From Roseburia sp. (GTDB lineage: Bacteria > Bacillota > Clostridia > Oscillospirales > Ruminococcaceae), in NCBI GenBank assembly GCA_023666265.1, contig JAMPCH010000007.1, forward strand, positions 1 to 64,000: DNA of 64,000 nucleotides, written 5' to 3'. The first letter of the stretch is position 1. Every line of letters begins with the position of its first letter. Under the pieces are notes generated by a model. That model was not told the DNA's origin. It searched no databases and saw nothing but the letters and a program-made list of their open reading frames with translations. This document shows positions 32,987-41,901 of the stretch, piece by piece. Position numbers and translations under genes: made by a program.

Positions 32987-33607
32987 TCAATCGATCACTT
33001 TAGAAAATATCAGCGTCTCCCCCTCGTTCAGCGGGATATTATAGTTATTGACGAGGCGAAGCTCGCCGTCCGCGCCGATGATCGCGTAGAGGATCTCGTT
33101 CTCCTCGAGCGAGATCGAGAGAGCGCGCTCGCCGTAAAGCTCGCGCGGGACGGGGACGGAGAACATCTTGATCGCGTGGTTTTTGACGCGAAAGAACGTC
33201 TCCTCGGTGTATTCGCCGAAGGCGGAGAGGAGCGAATCGACCGAGAGATTCGTCGGACAGACGGTCACGATCCCCGTCGCGCCGAAGATCTCTTCCTTTT
33301 CGCTGTCGCTGACGCGGGCGATGACCCGCCCGACGCCGAATACCGTCTTGGCGAGCTGGGCGGTCATAAGATTGACGTTATCGTCCGCCGACGCCGCGCA
33401 AAGCACGTCACAGCTCCGTATCCCCGCCTTGACGAGAACGTCCTCGTCGATCGGTACGCCGCAAAAGGTCAGCCCGCCGAAATCGTCGGGGAGGTTGTCA
33501 AAATTTTCCTCATACTGGTCGATGACGGCGACGTCGTGACCCGCCTCCGAGAGGCGCTTCGCGAGCTCCGCGCCGATCTTACCGCAGCCCACCACAAAAA
33601 TATTCAT
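32987..33607 (-). CDS. Second TrkA-type regulator
   Basis: 206 residues. The N-terminus IFVVGCGKIGAELAKRL is the dinucleotide-binding loop of an RCK domain; the C-terminus (about 130-206) is a shorter TrkA-C domain. It is about as long as its neighbour but clearly diverged. Pairs of RCK proteins can form hetero-rings on one transporter. It starts at the very base where the upstream metallo-hydrolase gene ends (33607), so these two are co-transcribed. Confidence 0.85.
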   Translation of the reverse strand: MNIFVVGCGKIGAELAKRLSEAGHDVAVIDQYEENFDNLPDDFGGLTFCGVPIDEDVLVKAGIRSCDVLCAASADDNVNLMTAQLAKTVFGVGRVIARVSDSEKEEIFGATGIVTVCPTNLSVDSLLSAFGEYTEETFFRVKNHAIKMFSVPVPRELYGERALSISLEENEILYAIIGADGELRLVNNYNIPLNEGETLIFSKVID

Positions 33608-34455
33608 TAAAACTCAAGCTCCTCTCCCGTCTGAAGGTATTGGAGGCGATCGCCGAGGAGGGGCTTCATGATCCCGTAGGCCGCGAGCCCGGTACAATGA
33701 CAGGTATATAAAACCCCCGTCTCGATCGCCTTTAGCTCGTTGACGGTCTTATCGATATACTCGGTCGAACAGCACAGCTTTTTCTCCGACCCGCCCATCA
33801 TATGAAATCCCCCGACAACCGCGAGGATCGGCGTCCCCGGGAAGCGGAGCTTCACCGTCTTTAACACGTTCACGATCCCACAGTGGGAACAGGCGGAGAT
33901 CACGACACACCCGCTCTCGCGCCGCCCCTCGGGGAAGAGGACAAAAAACGCCTCGTGGGAATAATCGTCGCGGACAAGCCGCGCCCCGCTCTTACGATAA
34001 AGGCGCTTTTCCTCGGCGTACATCGTATAATCGGGGATCTCGTTCGCCATCGCGTAAAACCCCTCGCCGATCCGCTGGAAGTTATTATATAAAACGAAAT
34101 TATCGGTGTACTCCTCATAAAGGTCGGCGAGCTGACCGACCGAGACGCGGATCATACCGTATTTCATAAAATACTCCGCGTTCCCCGCCGCGCGGGCGTA
34201 AATTTGGACGTCCGGCTTCTTTCGGATCAGGGTCTCGAGCCCGCCGGTGTGATCCGAGCGGTTATGAGAGAGCGCGACCTTCCCGACGGTCGCGGGGTCG
34301 ATCCTAAGGCGGGCGGCGTTGGTAAAAAATCGGTCGGACGCGCCCGCGTCGATGAGATAGCGTTCCCCCGCGTTCTCGACGTAAAGGCATAGCCCATGCT
34401 CCGCCTTCAGGCGCTCCGCCGCGCTCGTATTTTCGATAAGGACAACGATCCGCAT
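33607..34455 (-). CDS. Metallo-beta-lactamase-fold hydrolase (DHPS-like)
   Basis: 282 residues. Fold markers are LIDAGAS, LSHNRSDHTGG, ACSHCGIVN, GGFHMMGG and CHCTGLAA, which match the subfamily related to the archaeal dihydropterin phosphate synthase-like protein. The usual metal motif H-x-H-x-D-H reads H-N-R-S-D-H, so the second metal His is replaced by Arg while Asp and the last His remain. This may alter metal binding. Substrate unknown. It is in an operon with the TrkA-type gene. Confidence 0.75.
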   Translation of the reverse strand: MRIVVLIENTSAAERLKAEHGLCLYVENAGERYLIDAGASDRFFTNAARLRIDPATVGKVALSHNRSDHTGGLETLIRKKPDVQIYARAAGNAEYFMKYGMIRVSVGQLADLYEEYTDNFVLYNNFQRIGEGFYAMANEIPDYTMYAEEKRLYRKSGARLVRDDYSHEAFFVLFPEGRRESGCVVISACSHCGIVNVLKTVKLRFPGTPILAVVGGFHMMGGSEKKLCCSTEYIDKTVNELKAIETGVLYTCHCTGLAAYGIMKPLLGDRLQYLQTGEELEF

Positions 34456-34472
34456 ATTCGCACTCCTTCCCG

Positions 34473-35270
34473 TTACGTTAAAGTCACAAGTAAAAGCTCG
34501 GGGCGGTTAAAGATCCGCGGGATCAGGATACAGGAGAGATTACGATAGAGTCCGCAGCTCACGAGCATGGTCGATCCGTTTCTCTCATACCGCCCGCCCG
34601 CGTACTTCGGTAAAAATCCCTCGTCCGGGGCGTAAAGCCCGTTTAATAGCCCGGGGATCCGCCATTGTCCGCCATGCTCATGCCCCGCGAGGACGAGGTC
34701 AAAGCCCATCTCCGATACGTCGGCGAAATCGGCGGGATAATGGTATAAAAGGATCGAATAGCGCTCGTCGAGCGCCTTCGCCGCTTTTTCGAGCGAGCCG
34801 TCGTATCGCCCGTCCGCGCCGAGGAGGCGAAGCTCGCGTCCCCCGACCGAAACGACCGCGCTCGTCCCCGAGAGGACGGTCACGCCCCGCCGCGCCATCT
34901 CGCTTTTATACGCCTCGACCTTCCCCGTCCTTATCTCGTGATTTCCGACCGCGTAATAACAGGGGTATCGCTCGGCGAGCGCGTCGACGAGCGCCCAAGA
35001 ATTTTCCTCCCCGTTATGCTCGTCAAAAAGATCGCCGCCAAAAAGGACGAGATCCGCGCCGAAATCGTCGATCGCCCCGATCAGCTCGCTCTGACCGCCG
35101 CCGTAAAGGCTGTTATGGACGTCGGAGAGGAAGGCGAGCTTTATCGGCTCACCCGCTTCCCCCGTCTCGACCGTGTACGAGACGCGACTCAGCGTATGCC
35201 CCGCCGCGATCGCCCCCGCGAATACCGCCGCTAAAACGGCGGCGACCCCGCGCTTTTTTCGCTTCGTCAT
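34473..35270 (-). CDS. Membrane-anchored metallophosphoesterase
   Basis: 265 residues. A basic N-terminus and one hydrophobic segment (residues 8-27) anchor the enzyme with its active site outside. Calcineurin-type motifs: LSDVHNSLYG (D-x-H), FGGDLFDE (G-D), VGNHEIR (G-N-H-E), LYHYP and AGHEHGGQWRIPG. The pattern is close to YkuE/YaeI-like phosphodiesterases acting on lipids or lipoteichoic-type substrates. It overlaps trpS by four bases (ATGA). Confidence 0.85.
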   Translation of the reverse strand: MTKRKKRGVAAVLAAVFAGAIAAGHTLSRVSYTVETGEAGEPIKLAFLSDVHNSLYGGGQSELIGAIDDFGADLVLFGGDLFDEHNGEENSWALVDALAERYPCYYAVGNHEIRTGKVEAYKSEMARRGVTVLSGTSAVVSVGGRELRLLGADGRYDGSLEKAAKALDERYSILLYHYPADFADVSEMGFDLVLAGHEHGGQWRIPGLLNGLYAPDEGFLPKYAGGRYERNGSTMLVSCGLYRNLSCILIPRIFNRPELLLVTLT

Positions 35271-36277
35271 CGCGGAAGCTCGTAAAAGCCGACCTTTTTA
35301 TAGACCTTTCTTAGCGTCTTGAGCGACGCGCGATACGCCTTCTCCGCGCCGAGCCTCATACATTCCTCGAGGTATTTTTTATCGGCGCTGATCCGACGAA
35401 ACTCCGCCTGCATCGGCGCGAGAAGGTCGGCGGTCGCCTCGCCGACGGCGAGCTTAAAGTCGCCGTAGCCCTTCCCCTTAAATTCGCGCTCGATCTCATC
35501 GAAGGACTTCCCCGTCACCGCCGAATAGATCGACATAAGGTTCGCGATCCCCTCTTTCCCTTCCCCGACGCGTACCTCCGCGCCGCTGTCGGTGACGGCT
35601 CGCTTAAACTTCCTGATGATCGTGTCGCGGTCGTCGAGGATGAGGATGCTCGCGTTCGGATTCTCGTCCGATTTACTCATTTTTTTCGTCGGATTTTGGA
35701 GCGAGTTGATCTTTTCGGTGGATTTCACGATATACGGCTCGGGGATCGTGAATACGTCGCCGTAGACCGCGTTAAAGCGCTGGGCGACGTTACGCGTCAG
35801 CTCTAAATGCTGCTTCTGGTCGATCCCGACGGGGACGAGATCCGCCTGATATAAAAGAATATCCGCCGCCATCAAAACGGGGTAGGTAAAAAGCCCCGCG
35901 TTGATATTTTCGGGGTGCTTGGCGCTTTTATCCTTAAACTGGGTCATACGCGAGAGCTCACCGAACTGGGAGTAGCAGGATAACACCCAAGCGAGCTCCG
36001 CGTGGGCGGGGTTATGCCCCTGTACAAAAACGATCGACCGCTCGGGGTCGGCGCCCATCGCGAGTAGGATCGCGTAGCTCTCGGCGATCTGTGCGCGGAG
36101 CTTTTTTGGGTCTTGTCTTACGGTGATCGAGTGGAGGTCGGCGATCGCGTAGGCACAATCGTAGTCGTCCTGGAGCTTGATCCAGTTCACGAGCGCCCCG
36201 AGATAATTCCCGAGGTGGGGCGTATTCGTCGGCTGGATCGCGCTTAAAATGCGTTTCTTTTCGGTCTGTTCCGTCAT
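35267..36277 (-). CDS. trpS: Tryptophanyl-tRNA synthetase
   Basis: 336 residues from the ATG at 36277 with AAAGGA upstream. Class I motifs: the HIGH-like HLGN in TNTPHLGNYLGAL and KMSKS in NPTKKMSKSDEN. DLVPVGIDQKQHLELTRN is the conserved Trp-site region. It charges tRNA-Trp. Unlike the MetRS in this window, all its catalytic motifs are canonical. No T-box leader was recognised. The upstream aminotransferase ends 41 bases before. Confidence 0.93.
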   Translation of the reverse strand: MTEQTEKKRILSAIQPTNTPHLGNYLGALVNWIKLQDDYDCAYAIADLHSITVRQDPKKLRAQIAESYAILLAMGADPERSIVFVQGHNPAHAELAWVLSCYSQFGELSRMTQFKDKSAKHPENINAGLFTYPVLMAADILLYQADLVPVGIDQKQHLELTRNVAQRFNAVYGDVFTIPEPYIVKSTEKINSLQNPTKKMSKSDENPNASILILDDRDTIIRKFKRAVTDSGAEVRVGEGKEGIANLMSIYSAVTGKSFDEIEREFKGKGYGDFKLAVGEATADLLAPMQAEFRRISADKKYLEECMRLGAEKAYRASLKTLRKVYKKVGFYELPR

Positions 36278-36318
36278 TTGGGGTTCGTCCTTTCTCTTGT
36301 TCTTTTTCTTGAAGGAGA

Positions 36319-37503
36319 TCACTTATACATGGTCTTCGCGACGGCGGCGAGGATATCCGTCCCCTGCTCGATCTGTTCCTCCGTCGGCGTGGAATAGTTG
36401 ATCCTAAAGGAAAGCGTCGGCTCGCTCTCGTTGACGAGGAAGGCGTTCCCCGGGACGACCGCGACCTTATTCTCGACCGCTTTTTTACAGAAGTAGTTCA
36501 TATCCCCCTCGGGGAGCGTCCCCCAGATAAAAAGCCCGCCGTCCGGCTCGGTGAAGGAGATCGAGCGCGGCATTTTATATTTCAGGCAGTTTAACATCAG
36601 CTCGCATTTTTTCCGATAGATCTCGCGAAGCCGATCGATATGCGCGTTAAAGTCGTATCGGGTCACAAAGCCGTGGACGATCCGCTGAGAGAGGATACTC
36701 GTATGGACGGTCGAGACCTGTAGAGCGCAGACCGCCTTTGAGATGATGCTCTTATCCGCGCACATATACCCGACCCTTAACCCCGGGGCGAGCGTTTTTG
36801 AGAACGTCCCCGCGTAGATGACGTGACCCTTTTCGTCGAGTGAGCGGATCGAGGGGACGTCCTCCCCCGCGAAGCGAAGATCGCCGTAGGGGTTATCCTC
36901 TAAAATGAGGACGTTATATTTATACGCGAGCTCGAGAATCTCCTTTCGCCGCTTGAGCGAGGTCGTCTTCCCCGTCGGGTTCTGGAAATTCGGGATCACA
37001 TAGATAAACGCCGTGCGCGGATTTTTCTTGAGCGTTTCCTCTAAAAGGACGGGGTCGATCCCCTCGTCGTCCATCGGTACGCCGATCAGGCGCGAGTTAT
37101 ACGAGCGAAAGGCGTTGAGCGAGCCGACGAAGCTCGGCGCCTCGCAAAGGATCGCGTCCCCCTCGTTACAGATCACCTTCGCCGCCATCTCAATGCATTG
37201 CTGAGCCCCGGCGGTGACGATCACGTCGTCGCTGTTCCAGCGAAAGATCCCCTTGTTGGCGAGATCGTCCTTGATCCAGTCGCGTAGCGGCGTATAGCCC
37301 TCCGAGACGGAATATTGGAGCGCCCCGGCGGGGTCGCTCTCGAGAAGCCCCGCCGTGATCTCCTTGATCTCGTCGACGGGGAAGGCTTCGGGCGCGGGAT
37401 TTCCGCCCGCGAAGCTGATGACCGAGGGGTCGGACGTAAATTTTAAGATTTCGCGGATCGCCGAGGGCTGCAGCCCCTGTATCCGATAAGAAAAAGCATT
37501 CAT
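36319..37503 (-). CDS. PLP-dependent aminotransferase (LysN/MocR-type class I)
   Basis: 394 residues, fold type I. FAGGNPAPEAFP near the start, NFQNPTG, the Asp in LEDNPYGDL and the PLP lysine in AGTFSKTLAPGLRVGY are all present, as is the C-terminal substrate Arg in SFRINYS. This subgroup includes 2-aminoadipate, branched-chain and aromatic aminotransferases; the exact amino acid cannot be read from sequence. No helix-turn-helix domain is fused, so it is an enzyme and not a MocR regulator. Confidence 0.88.
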   Translation of the reverse strand: MNAFSYRIQGLQPSAIREILKFTSDPSVISFAGGNPAPEAFPVDEIKEITAGLLESDPAGALQYSVSEGYTPLRDWIKDDLANKGIFRWNSDDVIVTAGAQQCIEMAAKVICNEGDAILCEAPSFVGSLNAFRSYNSRLIGVPMDDEGIDPVLLEETLKKNPRTAFIYVIPNFQNPTGKTTSLKRRKEILELAYKYNVLILEDNPYGDLRFAGEDVPSIRSLDEKGHVIYAGTFSKTLAPGLRVGYMCADKSIISKAVCALQVSTVHTSILSQRIVHGFVTRYDFNAHIDRLREIYRKKCELMLNCLKYKMPRSISFTEPDGGLFIWGTLPEGDMNYFCKKAVENKVAVVPGNAFLVNESEPTLSFRINYSTPTEEQIEQGTDILAAVAKTMYK

Positions 37504-37616
37504 CGCTCCTTGACCTCCATACTCGTTGTTTTTATAAAACCGTTATTTTTATTTTACCATATTTTTCCCGAAATTTCAAGCCCTAATCGAATAAAGCGCG
37601 GAAATCGCGAAAAAGC

Positions 37617-37645
37617 TTGACAATGAAAAAATTTTCCTGTATAAT
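37617..37645 (+). promoter_or_regulatory. Promoter of the ComFB-SCP2 operon
   Basis: TTGACA (37617-37622), 17-base spacer, TATAAT (37640-37645), 52 bases before the start codon. It is one of the few perfect consensus promoters in the window. Confidence 0.85.
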
Positions 37646-37697
37646 AAGAGACAGTAAAACTTGATCAATTCCGCCCCGGCGGAGGAAAGGAAGTGCC

Positions 37698-37985
37698 ATG
37701 GCTTTGCTAAATGTAATGGAAGAGGTCGTCGAAACACGACTGAACGAGCTTATGAAAAACAGCGATTGCTGTACCTGTGACCTATGCCGCGAGGACATTA
37801 AATGCCTCGCGCTCAACACGCTTCCCCCCAAGTACGTCAGCACCCTCAAGGGTAAGCTTTTTTCAAAGCTATCGACCGCGACGATCAACCAGCATATGAT
37901 CGACGTGAACATCGCCTGTATCAACGCGATCGAATTTGTAAAAGAGCGCCCGCGCCACGACCGAGAGGAGAGTGAGAGACAATGA
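37698..37985 (+). CDS. ComFB-family protein
   Basis: 95 residues with GGAAAGGAAG upstream. The sequence NVMEEVVETRLNELM...CCTCDLCREDIKCLALNTLPPKY is the ComFB signature, with three Cys that could bind zinc. ComFB is encoded in competence loci but its biochemical role is unsettled; related proteins in cyanobacteria bind cyclic di-nucleotides. No other competence gene is nearby. It overlaps the SCP2 gene by four bases. Confidence 0.85.
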   Translation: MALLNVMEEVVETRLNELMKNSDCCTCDLCREDIKCLALNTLPPKYVSTLKGKLFSKLSTATINQHMIDVNIACINAIEFVKERPRHDREESERQ

Positions 37986-38308
37986 CCTTTAACGAGCTTT
38001 TGGAGAAGATCCGCGAAAGGGCGGCGGCGATCGACCCCGCCGGGGTCGGCTTTCTCGCCGTCCAGGTCAACATCACCGATAAGGACGAGGGCGGCGTTTT
38101 TTACGTCGAGATCAAGGACGGCGCGATCAACATCGAGCCCTATGACTATCACGATCGGAGCTGTGACTTTACCGTGAGCCAAAATAATTTCCTACGGATC
38201 ATGGAGGGGAAGCTCGACCCCGTCGTCGCCTTTAGTACGGGGCGGCTCAAGGTCGACGGCGACCTCGGGAAGGCGCTCGAATTTTCCAAGCTGTTAAAAG
38301 CGAAATAG
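37982..38308 (+). CDS. SCP2 sterol-transfer-domain protein
   Basis: 108 residues filling one SCP2 domain: a strand-rich first half (VQVNITDKDEGGVFYVEIKDG) and the conserved end FLRIMEGKLDPVVAFSTGRLKVDGDL. SCP2 domains bind hydrophobic ligands such as lipids or fatty acids. It is translated from an ATGA overlap with the ComFB gene and followed by a strong terminator, so the two form a closed operon. Ligand unknown. Confidence 0.88.
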   Translation: MTFNELLEKIRERAAAIDPAGVGFLAVQVNITDKDEGGVFYVEIKDGAINIEPYDYHDRSCDFTVSQNNFLRIMEGKLDPVVAFSTGRLKVDGDLGKALEFSKLLKAK

Positions 38309-38320
38309 ACCCGATAGGAT

Positions 38321-38368
38321 AAGCGCGGATCGCGTATTTTTACGAGACCCGCGCTTTTTTCTTTTTTT
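38321..38368 (+). terminator. Terminator of the ComFB-SCP2 operon
   Basis: AAGCGCGGATCGCGTA pairs with TACGAGACCCGCGCTT (two mismatches) around TTTT, followed by a long T run. Confidence 0.9.
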
Positions 38369-38432
38369 CCTTTGGGGAAGGAGTGCGCCCCCGCGCACTC
38401 CTTCACAAAAAAACAAAGCATAAGCCCTCAAC

Positions 38433-39185
38433 TTATACTTTGGTATTCCGTTCGTCTCCGAAAAGCAGGTCAAAAACGCCGTCGGGGCGATCGAGGATCC
38501 GCTTGGTGAGCTGATAATGGCTTGTCTGTCGGTATTCGGTCGGGGCGATCCCCCGCTCGGAGAACCATAAAATTTCCGCGCCCGGGTACGCCAGTAGGAT
38601 CGGCGAATGGGTGGCGATGATAAACTGAGAATCCTCCCGTTCGAGCCGCGCGATATGCCCCATCATGGTCAAGACCCCGACGGGAGAAAGAGCGGAATCC
38701 GGCTCATCCAACAGGTAAAGCCCCCGCCCGCGAAACCGTTCCCCGACCGCCGCGAGGAAGCTTTCGCCATGCGAGCGTAAGTGGAGCGAACCGCCGTAAG
38801 CCGGCGTGATCGGCGCGCCGCAGGGAAGCTCGTCCAGCTCCTCGATATGGGTCGCGACATTATAAAGGCTCTCCGCCCGAAGGAAATAGCCGTCCTTCGG
38901 ACGATAGATCCCTCGGGAGAGCGTTAGGCTCTCGTGTAGACCCGAGTGGGTCTCACGGGTCGAGAAGCTGAAATTCCGCGAGCCGCCCTCGGCGTTAAAA
39001 CCCGCCGCGACCGCGATCGCCTCCATGAGCGTGGACTTCCCCGCGCCGTTCTCCCCCGCGAAAAAGGTGACCGTCGCGCGAAGCGTCAGTTCCTTTTCCC
39101 GTTCGAGCCACCGAACGGCGGGAAGCTCCTTTAGATACCCGTCCGCGATCGCGCCGGTGAGCTTGATACTTTCGATATACTTCAT
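38433..39185 (-). CDS. AAA ATPase of the ABC/SMC-like (COG3910) type
   Basis: 250 residues. Walker A is GENGAGKST near residue 44, the signature-like motif is in GGSLHLRSHGES, Walker B is GLYLLDEPDSALSP and the H-loop is IIATHSP. These predicted P-loop ATPases are standalone, soluble proteins with unknown partners. It lies alone between a terminator and a secreted-protein gene. Operation in phage defence or DNA metabolism has been suggested for relatives, but nothing in the neighbourhood supports a choice. Confidence 0.8.
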   Translation of the reverse strand: MKYIESIKLTGAIADGYLKELPAVRWLEREKELTLRATVTFFAGENGAGKSTLMEAIAVAAGFNAEGGSRNFSFSTRETHSGLHESLTLSRGIYRPKDGYFLRAESLYNVATHIEELDELPCGAPITPAYGGSLHLRSHGESFLAAVGERFRGRGLYLLDEPDSALSPVGVLTMMGHIARLEREDSQFIIATHSPILLAYPGAEILWFSERGIAPTEYRQTSHYQLTKRILDRPDGVFDLLFGDERNTKV

Positions 39186-39240
39186 GCCTTCCCCCGATCC
39201 GCCCGAGCTCCGAATATTTCAGAATTTCCCGCGCGGATCG

Positions 39241-40053
39241 TCATTCGTCCCGCTCGATCGCGGCGAGCGCGCCCTTGATCCATACGCCCGCGACGGAGGA
39301 ATAATTCTTTTCGTCGAGCTTGTCGCCCCATTTCTCGGCGGTGATCAGCGCGCCGTTCTCAAAAAAGAAGGTCACCGTATTCGCCGAGCCGCCGGCGGGA
39401 AAGTCGTCGGTATAATACTTCGACGGGTCGGGGACGATCTCGCTCGGGATCGCCGCGTCCGGGTCGTCCGCCGTGCTTTTTACCCAAATCATATCGCCCG
39501 TATAGGGGTCGATCCGCGTAATGACCGCCGCGAGCGGCTTTTTCGCGATCTCGGCGAGGTCGCTGTCGGTCTCGCCGAGACAGACGATGCTCCCGCCGAT
39601 CCCCTTTTGTTTTAGGGTGCTTTTTTCGCCGACGGATAAACCGCCCCTCGGTGAAACGTAAAGGACGCCCCCGACGCGGACATACGACTCGTCCTCGATC
39701 TTGACCTTCCCGTCCGAGACGATCGAGCCGCCGATCGTCGCCGTCCCCGCGCGAAACGTCAGCGTCCCGCCGTTCTCGATATAGACGCTCCCGTTGATCC
39801 TAGCTCCTTTTTTGAGAATGAGCGTTTTACCGCTCGGGATCACTAAAAATCCGTCCTCCGAGACGTCAAGCGCTTTTGAGATCGAGACGCTTTTTGTTAA
39901 GACCGCGATCTCCGCGCTAAGTACCTCCTCGACGCGAACGCTTTTAAGCCCCGCGATCGCGGGGCTTTTATCCGCCTCGTCCGCCGCCGAAGCGCCAAAG
40001 CCCGCGCCTAGGAATAAACACGCCGCTAAAATAACCCCGATGATCCTATTCAT
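39241..40053 (-). CDS. Secreted protein with bactofilin-like beta-helix repeats
   Basis: 270 residues from the ATG at 40053 with GGGAGGTG upstream. A signal peptide (NRIIGVILAACLFLGAGFG then ASA) leads to a domain (about 60-165) of short beta repeats such as LILKKGARINGSVYIENGG and KVKIEDESYVRVGGVLY, like polymer-forming or pectate-type coils. The last 100 residues are acidic and Asp/Thr-rich. Exported structural or adhesive role is inferred. The long upstream frame is inside the MITE-like repeat and is not coding. Confidence 0.65.
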   Translation of the reverse strand: MNRIIGVILAACLFLGAGFGASAADEADKSPAIAGLKSVRVEEVLSAEIAVLTKSVSISKALDVSEDGFLVIPSGKTLILKKGARINGSVYIENGGTLTFRAGTATIGGSIVSDGKVKIEDESYVRVGGVLYVSPRGGLSVGEKSTLKQKGIGGSIVCLGETDSDLAEIAKKPLAAVITRIDPYTGDMIWVKSTADDPDAAIPSEIVPDPSKYYTDDFPAGGSANTVTFFFENGALITAEKWGDKLDEKNYSSVAGVWIKGALAAIERDE

Positions 40054-40082
40054 GATGACACCTCCCGTTGTCCTTATGTTAA

Positions 40083-40381
40083 GGCAACACCGCGCAATGA
40101 CCACCTGCGGTTTTGACACACAGCTGCACGACATCTTTTCCGCCATATTGCACAGAAATCTTTTGACATACGTGATCTCCCCCCTGTGGGGGAGGTGTCA
40201 CGAAGTGACAGAGGGGCTGACCGACAGACCAGTATGCCTGCAAGATTTCTGTACAATCTGACCGCAACAGGATGTTGCGTAACATTCGTCCCAAGCGCCG
40301 CACGGACGCGGCGCAAAGCAAAGCGAATGTTAGAGAAATTTCTGCCGCACATCTGTATGCCAATCATTGTGCGGTGTAGCC
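40083..40381. repeat. MITE-like repeat, copy 2 (inverted orientation)
   Basis: It starts GGCAACACCGCGCAAT and ends ATTGTGCGGTGTAGCC, matching the ends of the copy at 18826-19049 but reversed. Shared internal parts include ATATTGCACAGAA, CTCCCCCCTGTGGGGGAG, GTGTCACGAAGTGACA and TTTCTGTACAATCTGAC. This copy is about 75 bases longer, with an extra inner segment around 40,265-40,345 containing GCGCCGCACGGACGCGGCGC. No coding capacity. Confidence 0.8.
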
Positions 40382-40432
40382 TTAAAAAACGTCGGGGCTA
40401 TTCGCGAAGCCCCGACGATCACATATAAAATG

Positions 40433-40834
40433 TTAGTCTTCCTTAACAATATTCCGCCAATCGAGGTCGCCGCGCTCGAGCGCGTGGATCAGCGCTTCGC
40501 CCGTCGCCATATTCGTCGCGACCGGGATATTATGGACGTCGCACAGTCGCAGGAGCGTCATCTCGTTCGGCTCATGCGCCTTGGCGTTGAGCGGATCGCG
40601 GAAGAAAAAGAGTACGTCGATCTCGTTACACGAGATCCGCGCAGCGATCTGTTGATCCCCGCCCTGAGCGCCGCTCAGATAGCGCTGGATCCTTAGTCCC
40701 GTCGCCTCGGCGACAAGCTTACCGGTCGTACCCGTCGCACAAAGACTGTGCTGGCTCAGAATGCCGCAGTAAGCGATACAGAACTGGGTCATCAGTTCCT
40801 TTTTTGAATCATGCGCGATCAATGCAATATTCAA
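40433..40834 (-). CDS. mgsA: Methylglyoxal synthase
   Basis: 133 residues from a TTG at 40834. AAGGAAGG lies eight bases upstream, and this start gives the family N-terminus MNIALIAHD; the earlier GTG at 40843 touches the ribosome binding site. [22 protein letters not shown] (catalytic Asp) and [16 protein letters not shown] are diagnostic. It converts dihydroxyacetone phosphate into methylglyoxal and phosphate. It ends the mre-min cluster on the minus strand, as in other Clostridia. Confidence 0.95.
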   Translation of the reverse strand: MNIALIAHDSKKELMTQFCIAYCGILSQHSLCATGTTGKLVAEATGLRIQRYLSGAQGGDQQIAARISCNEIDVLFFFRDPLNAKAHEPNEMTLLRLCDVHNIPVATNMATGEALIHALERGDLDWRNIVKED

Positions 40835-40979
40835 AACAAACACCTTCCTTTATGTATATTTGGCGCACCGACCCTTCGCGGTCGGTACAGTCGGATAAAA
40901 CCGTCTTTTTCGGATTTCGATATACCCCGATAAAACCCCGAAAGGCGGACGCTATCGCCCGCGTTACGGAGTTAGCAAC

Positions 40980-41717
40980 TCAGTTGATATTGATCGAGAG
41001 CGGGACGTCCTCGCCGAGAAGCCGCCGCGATACCGAGTCATAAGCCTTAAAGCCCGCGCTCGTCTTGGGGAGGGGAATACCCTTTGAGCCGCAGATACGG
41101 ATCTCGCTGTCCTCGGGGACAACGCCGATCAGCGGGATACCGACGGTATCCATCACGACGTCGAGGTCGTCGACGATCTCCTCGTCCTTAAAGCGGACGG
41201 GGACTTTATTGATGATAAGCTTTTGGTTCGTACAGCCCTTTAAATAGAGAAAGTCGGAGAGCGCCGCGCCGTCGCGCATACATACCGTATCCGGCGTCGT
41301 GACCATAAGGACGAGATCCGCCGCCTTGATAACGCCAAAGACCGAGCTACCCACCCCGGCGGTATCGACCACGATATAGTCAAAATACTCGCGCATCTCG
41401 TTACATACGCCGATGATCTTATCGGGGTTTATATCCATAAAGGGGTTTCGCGTGGCACAGACGAGCGACAGGTTGTCGCTCCGATCGACCTTCGTCGTCG
41501 CGGTGATGATGTCGATCTTACCCTCGAGATATTCGCCGATGTCGTGTTTGACCTCGCTTTTTACGCCGAGCATAATATCCTGACAGCGTAGCCCAAAGTC
41601 GAGCTCGACGACGAGCGTTTTTTTCCCGCGATACGCGAGACAAGAGGCGACGTTCGCCGAGGTCGTCGACTTCCCCGTCCCGCCTTTACCCGCCGTTACC
41701 GCAATAATCTGTCCCAT
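40980..41717 (-). CDS. minD: Septum-site ATPase MinD-like
   Basis: 245 residues. The deviant Walker A KGGTGKST is near residue 11, followed by VELDFGLRCQDIMLG and VVDTAGVGSS (usual MinD: D-T-P-A-G; here the Pro is absent). It sits between PBP2 and mgsA as MinD does in Clostridia. The C-terminal amphipathic membrane-targeting helix of MinD (usually K/F/L-rich after residue 250) is not seen: the protein ends EDVPLSININ. No minC or minE is present. Assignment to MinD rather than another ParA-type ATPase rests mainly on context. Confidence 0.75.
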   Translation of the reverse strand: MGQIIAVTAGKGGTGKSTTSANVASCLAYRGKKTLVVELDFGLRCQDIMLGVKSEVKHDIGEYLEGKIDIITATTKVDRSDNLSLVCATRNPFMDINPDKIIGVCNEMREYFDYIVVDTAGVGSSVFGVIKAADLVLMVTTPDTVCMRDGAALSDFLYLKGCTNQKLIINKVPVRFKDEEIVDDLDVVMDTVGIPLIGVVPEDSEIRICGSKGIPLPKTSAGFKAYDSVSRRLLGEDVPLSININ

Positions 41718-41901
41718 AAGCCTACCTCCGTACTGTTACCGAAATTTCCGAATTATAAAGTCCTAATCATATAATACCATATTTTTCGCGTTTTTGAAAG
41801 TGTTTTTTTCGCAGAATGAAAAATTTGTGAATATTATATTGAAATCCCGGATAATTTTTGTCTAAAATGCTATGAGATCGCGCGTAAAACCGCCCAAAAG
41901 C

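Noticed and set aside
40074-40367. Open frames of about 95 codons inside the repeat at 40083-40381
   Set aside because: They end and begin at the repeat borders and appear because the palindromes lack stops; the other copy does not keep them.
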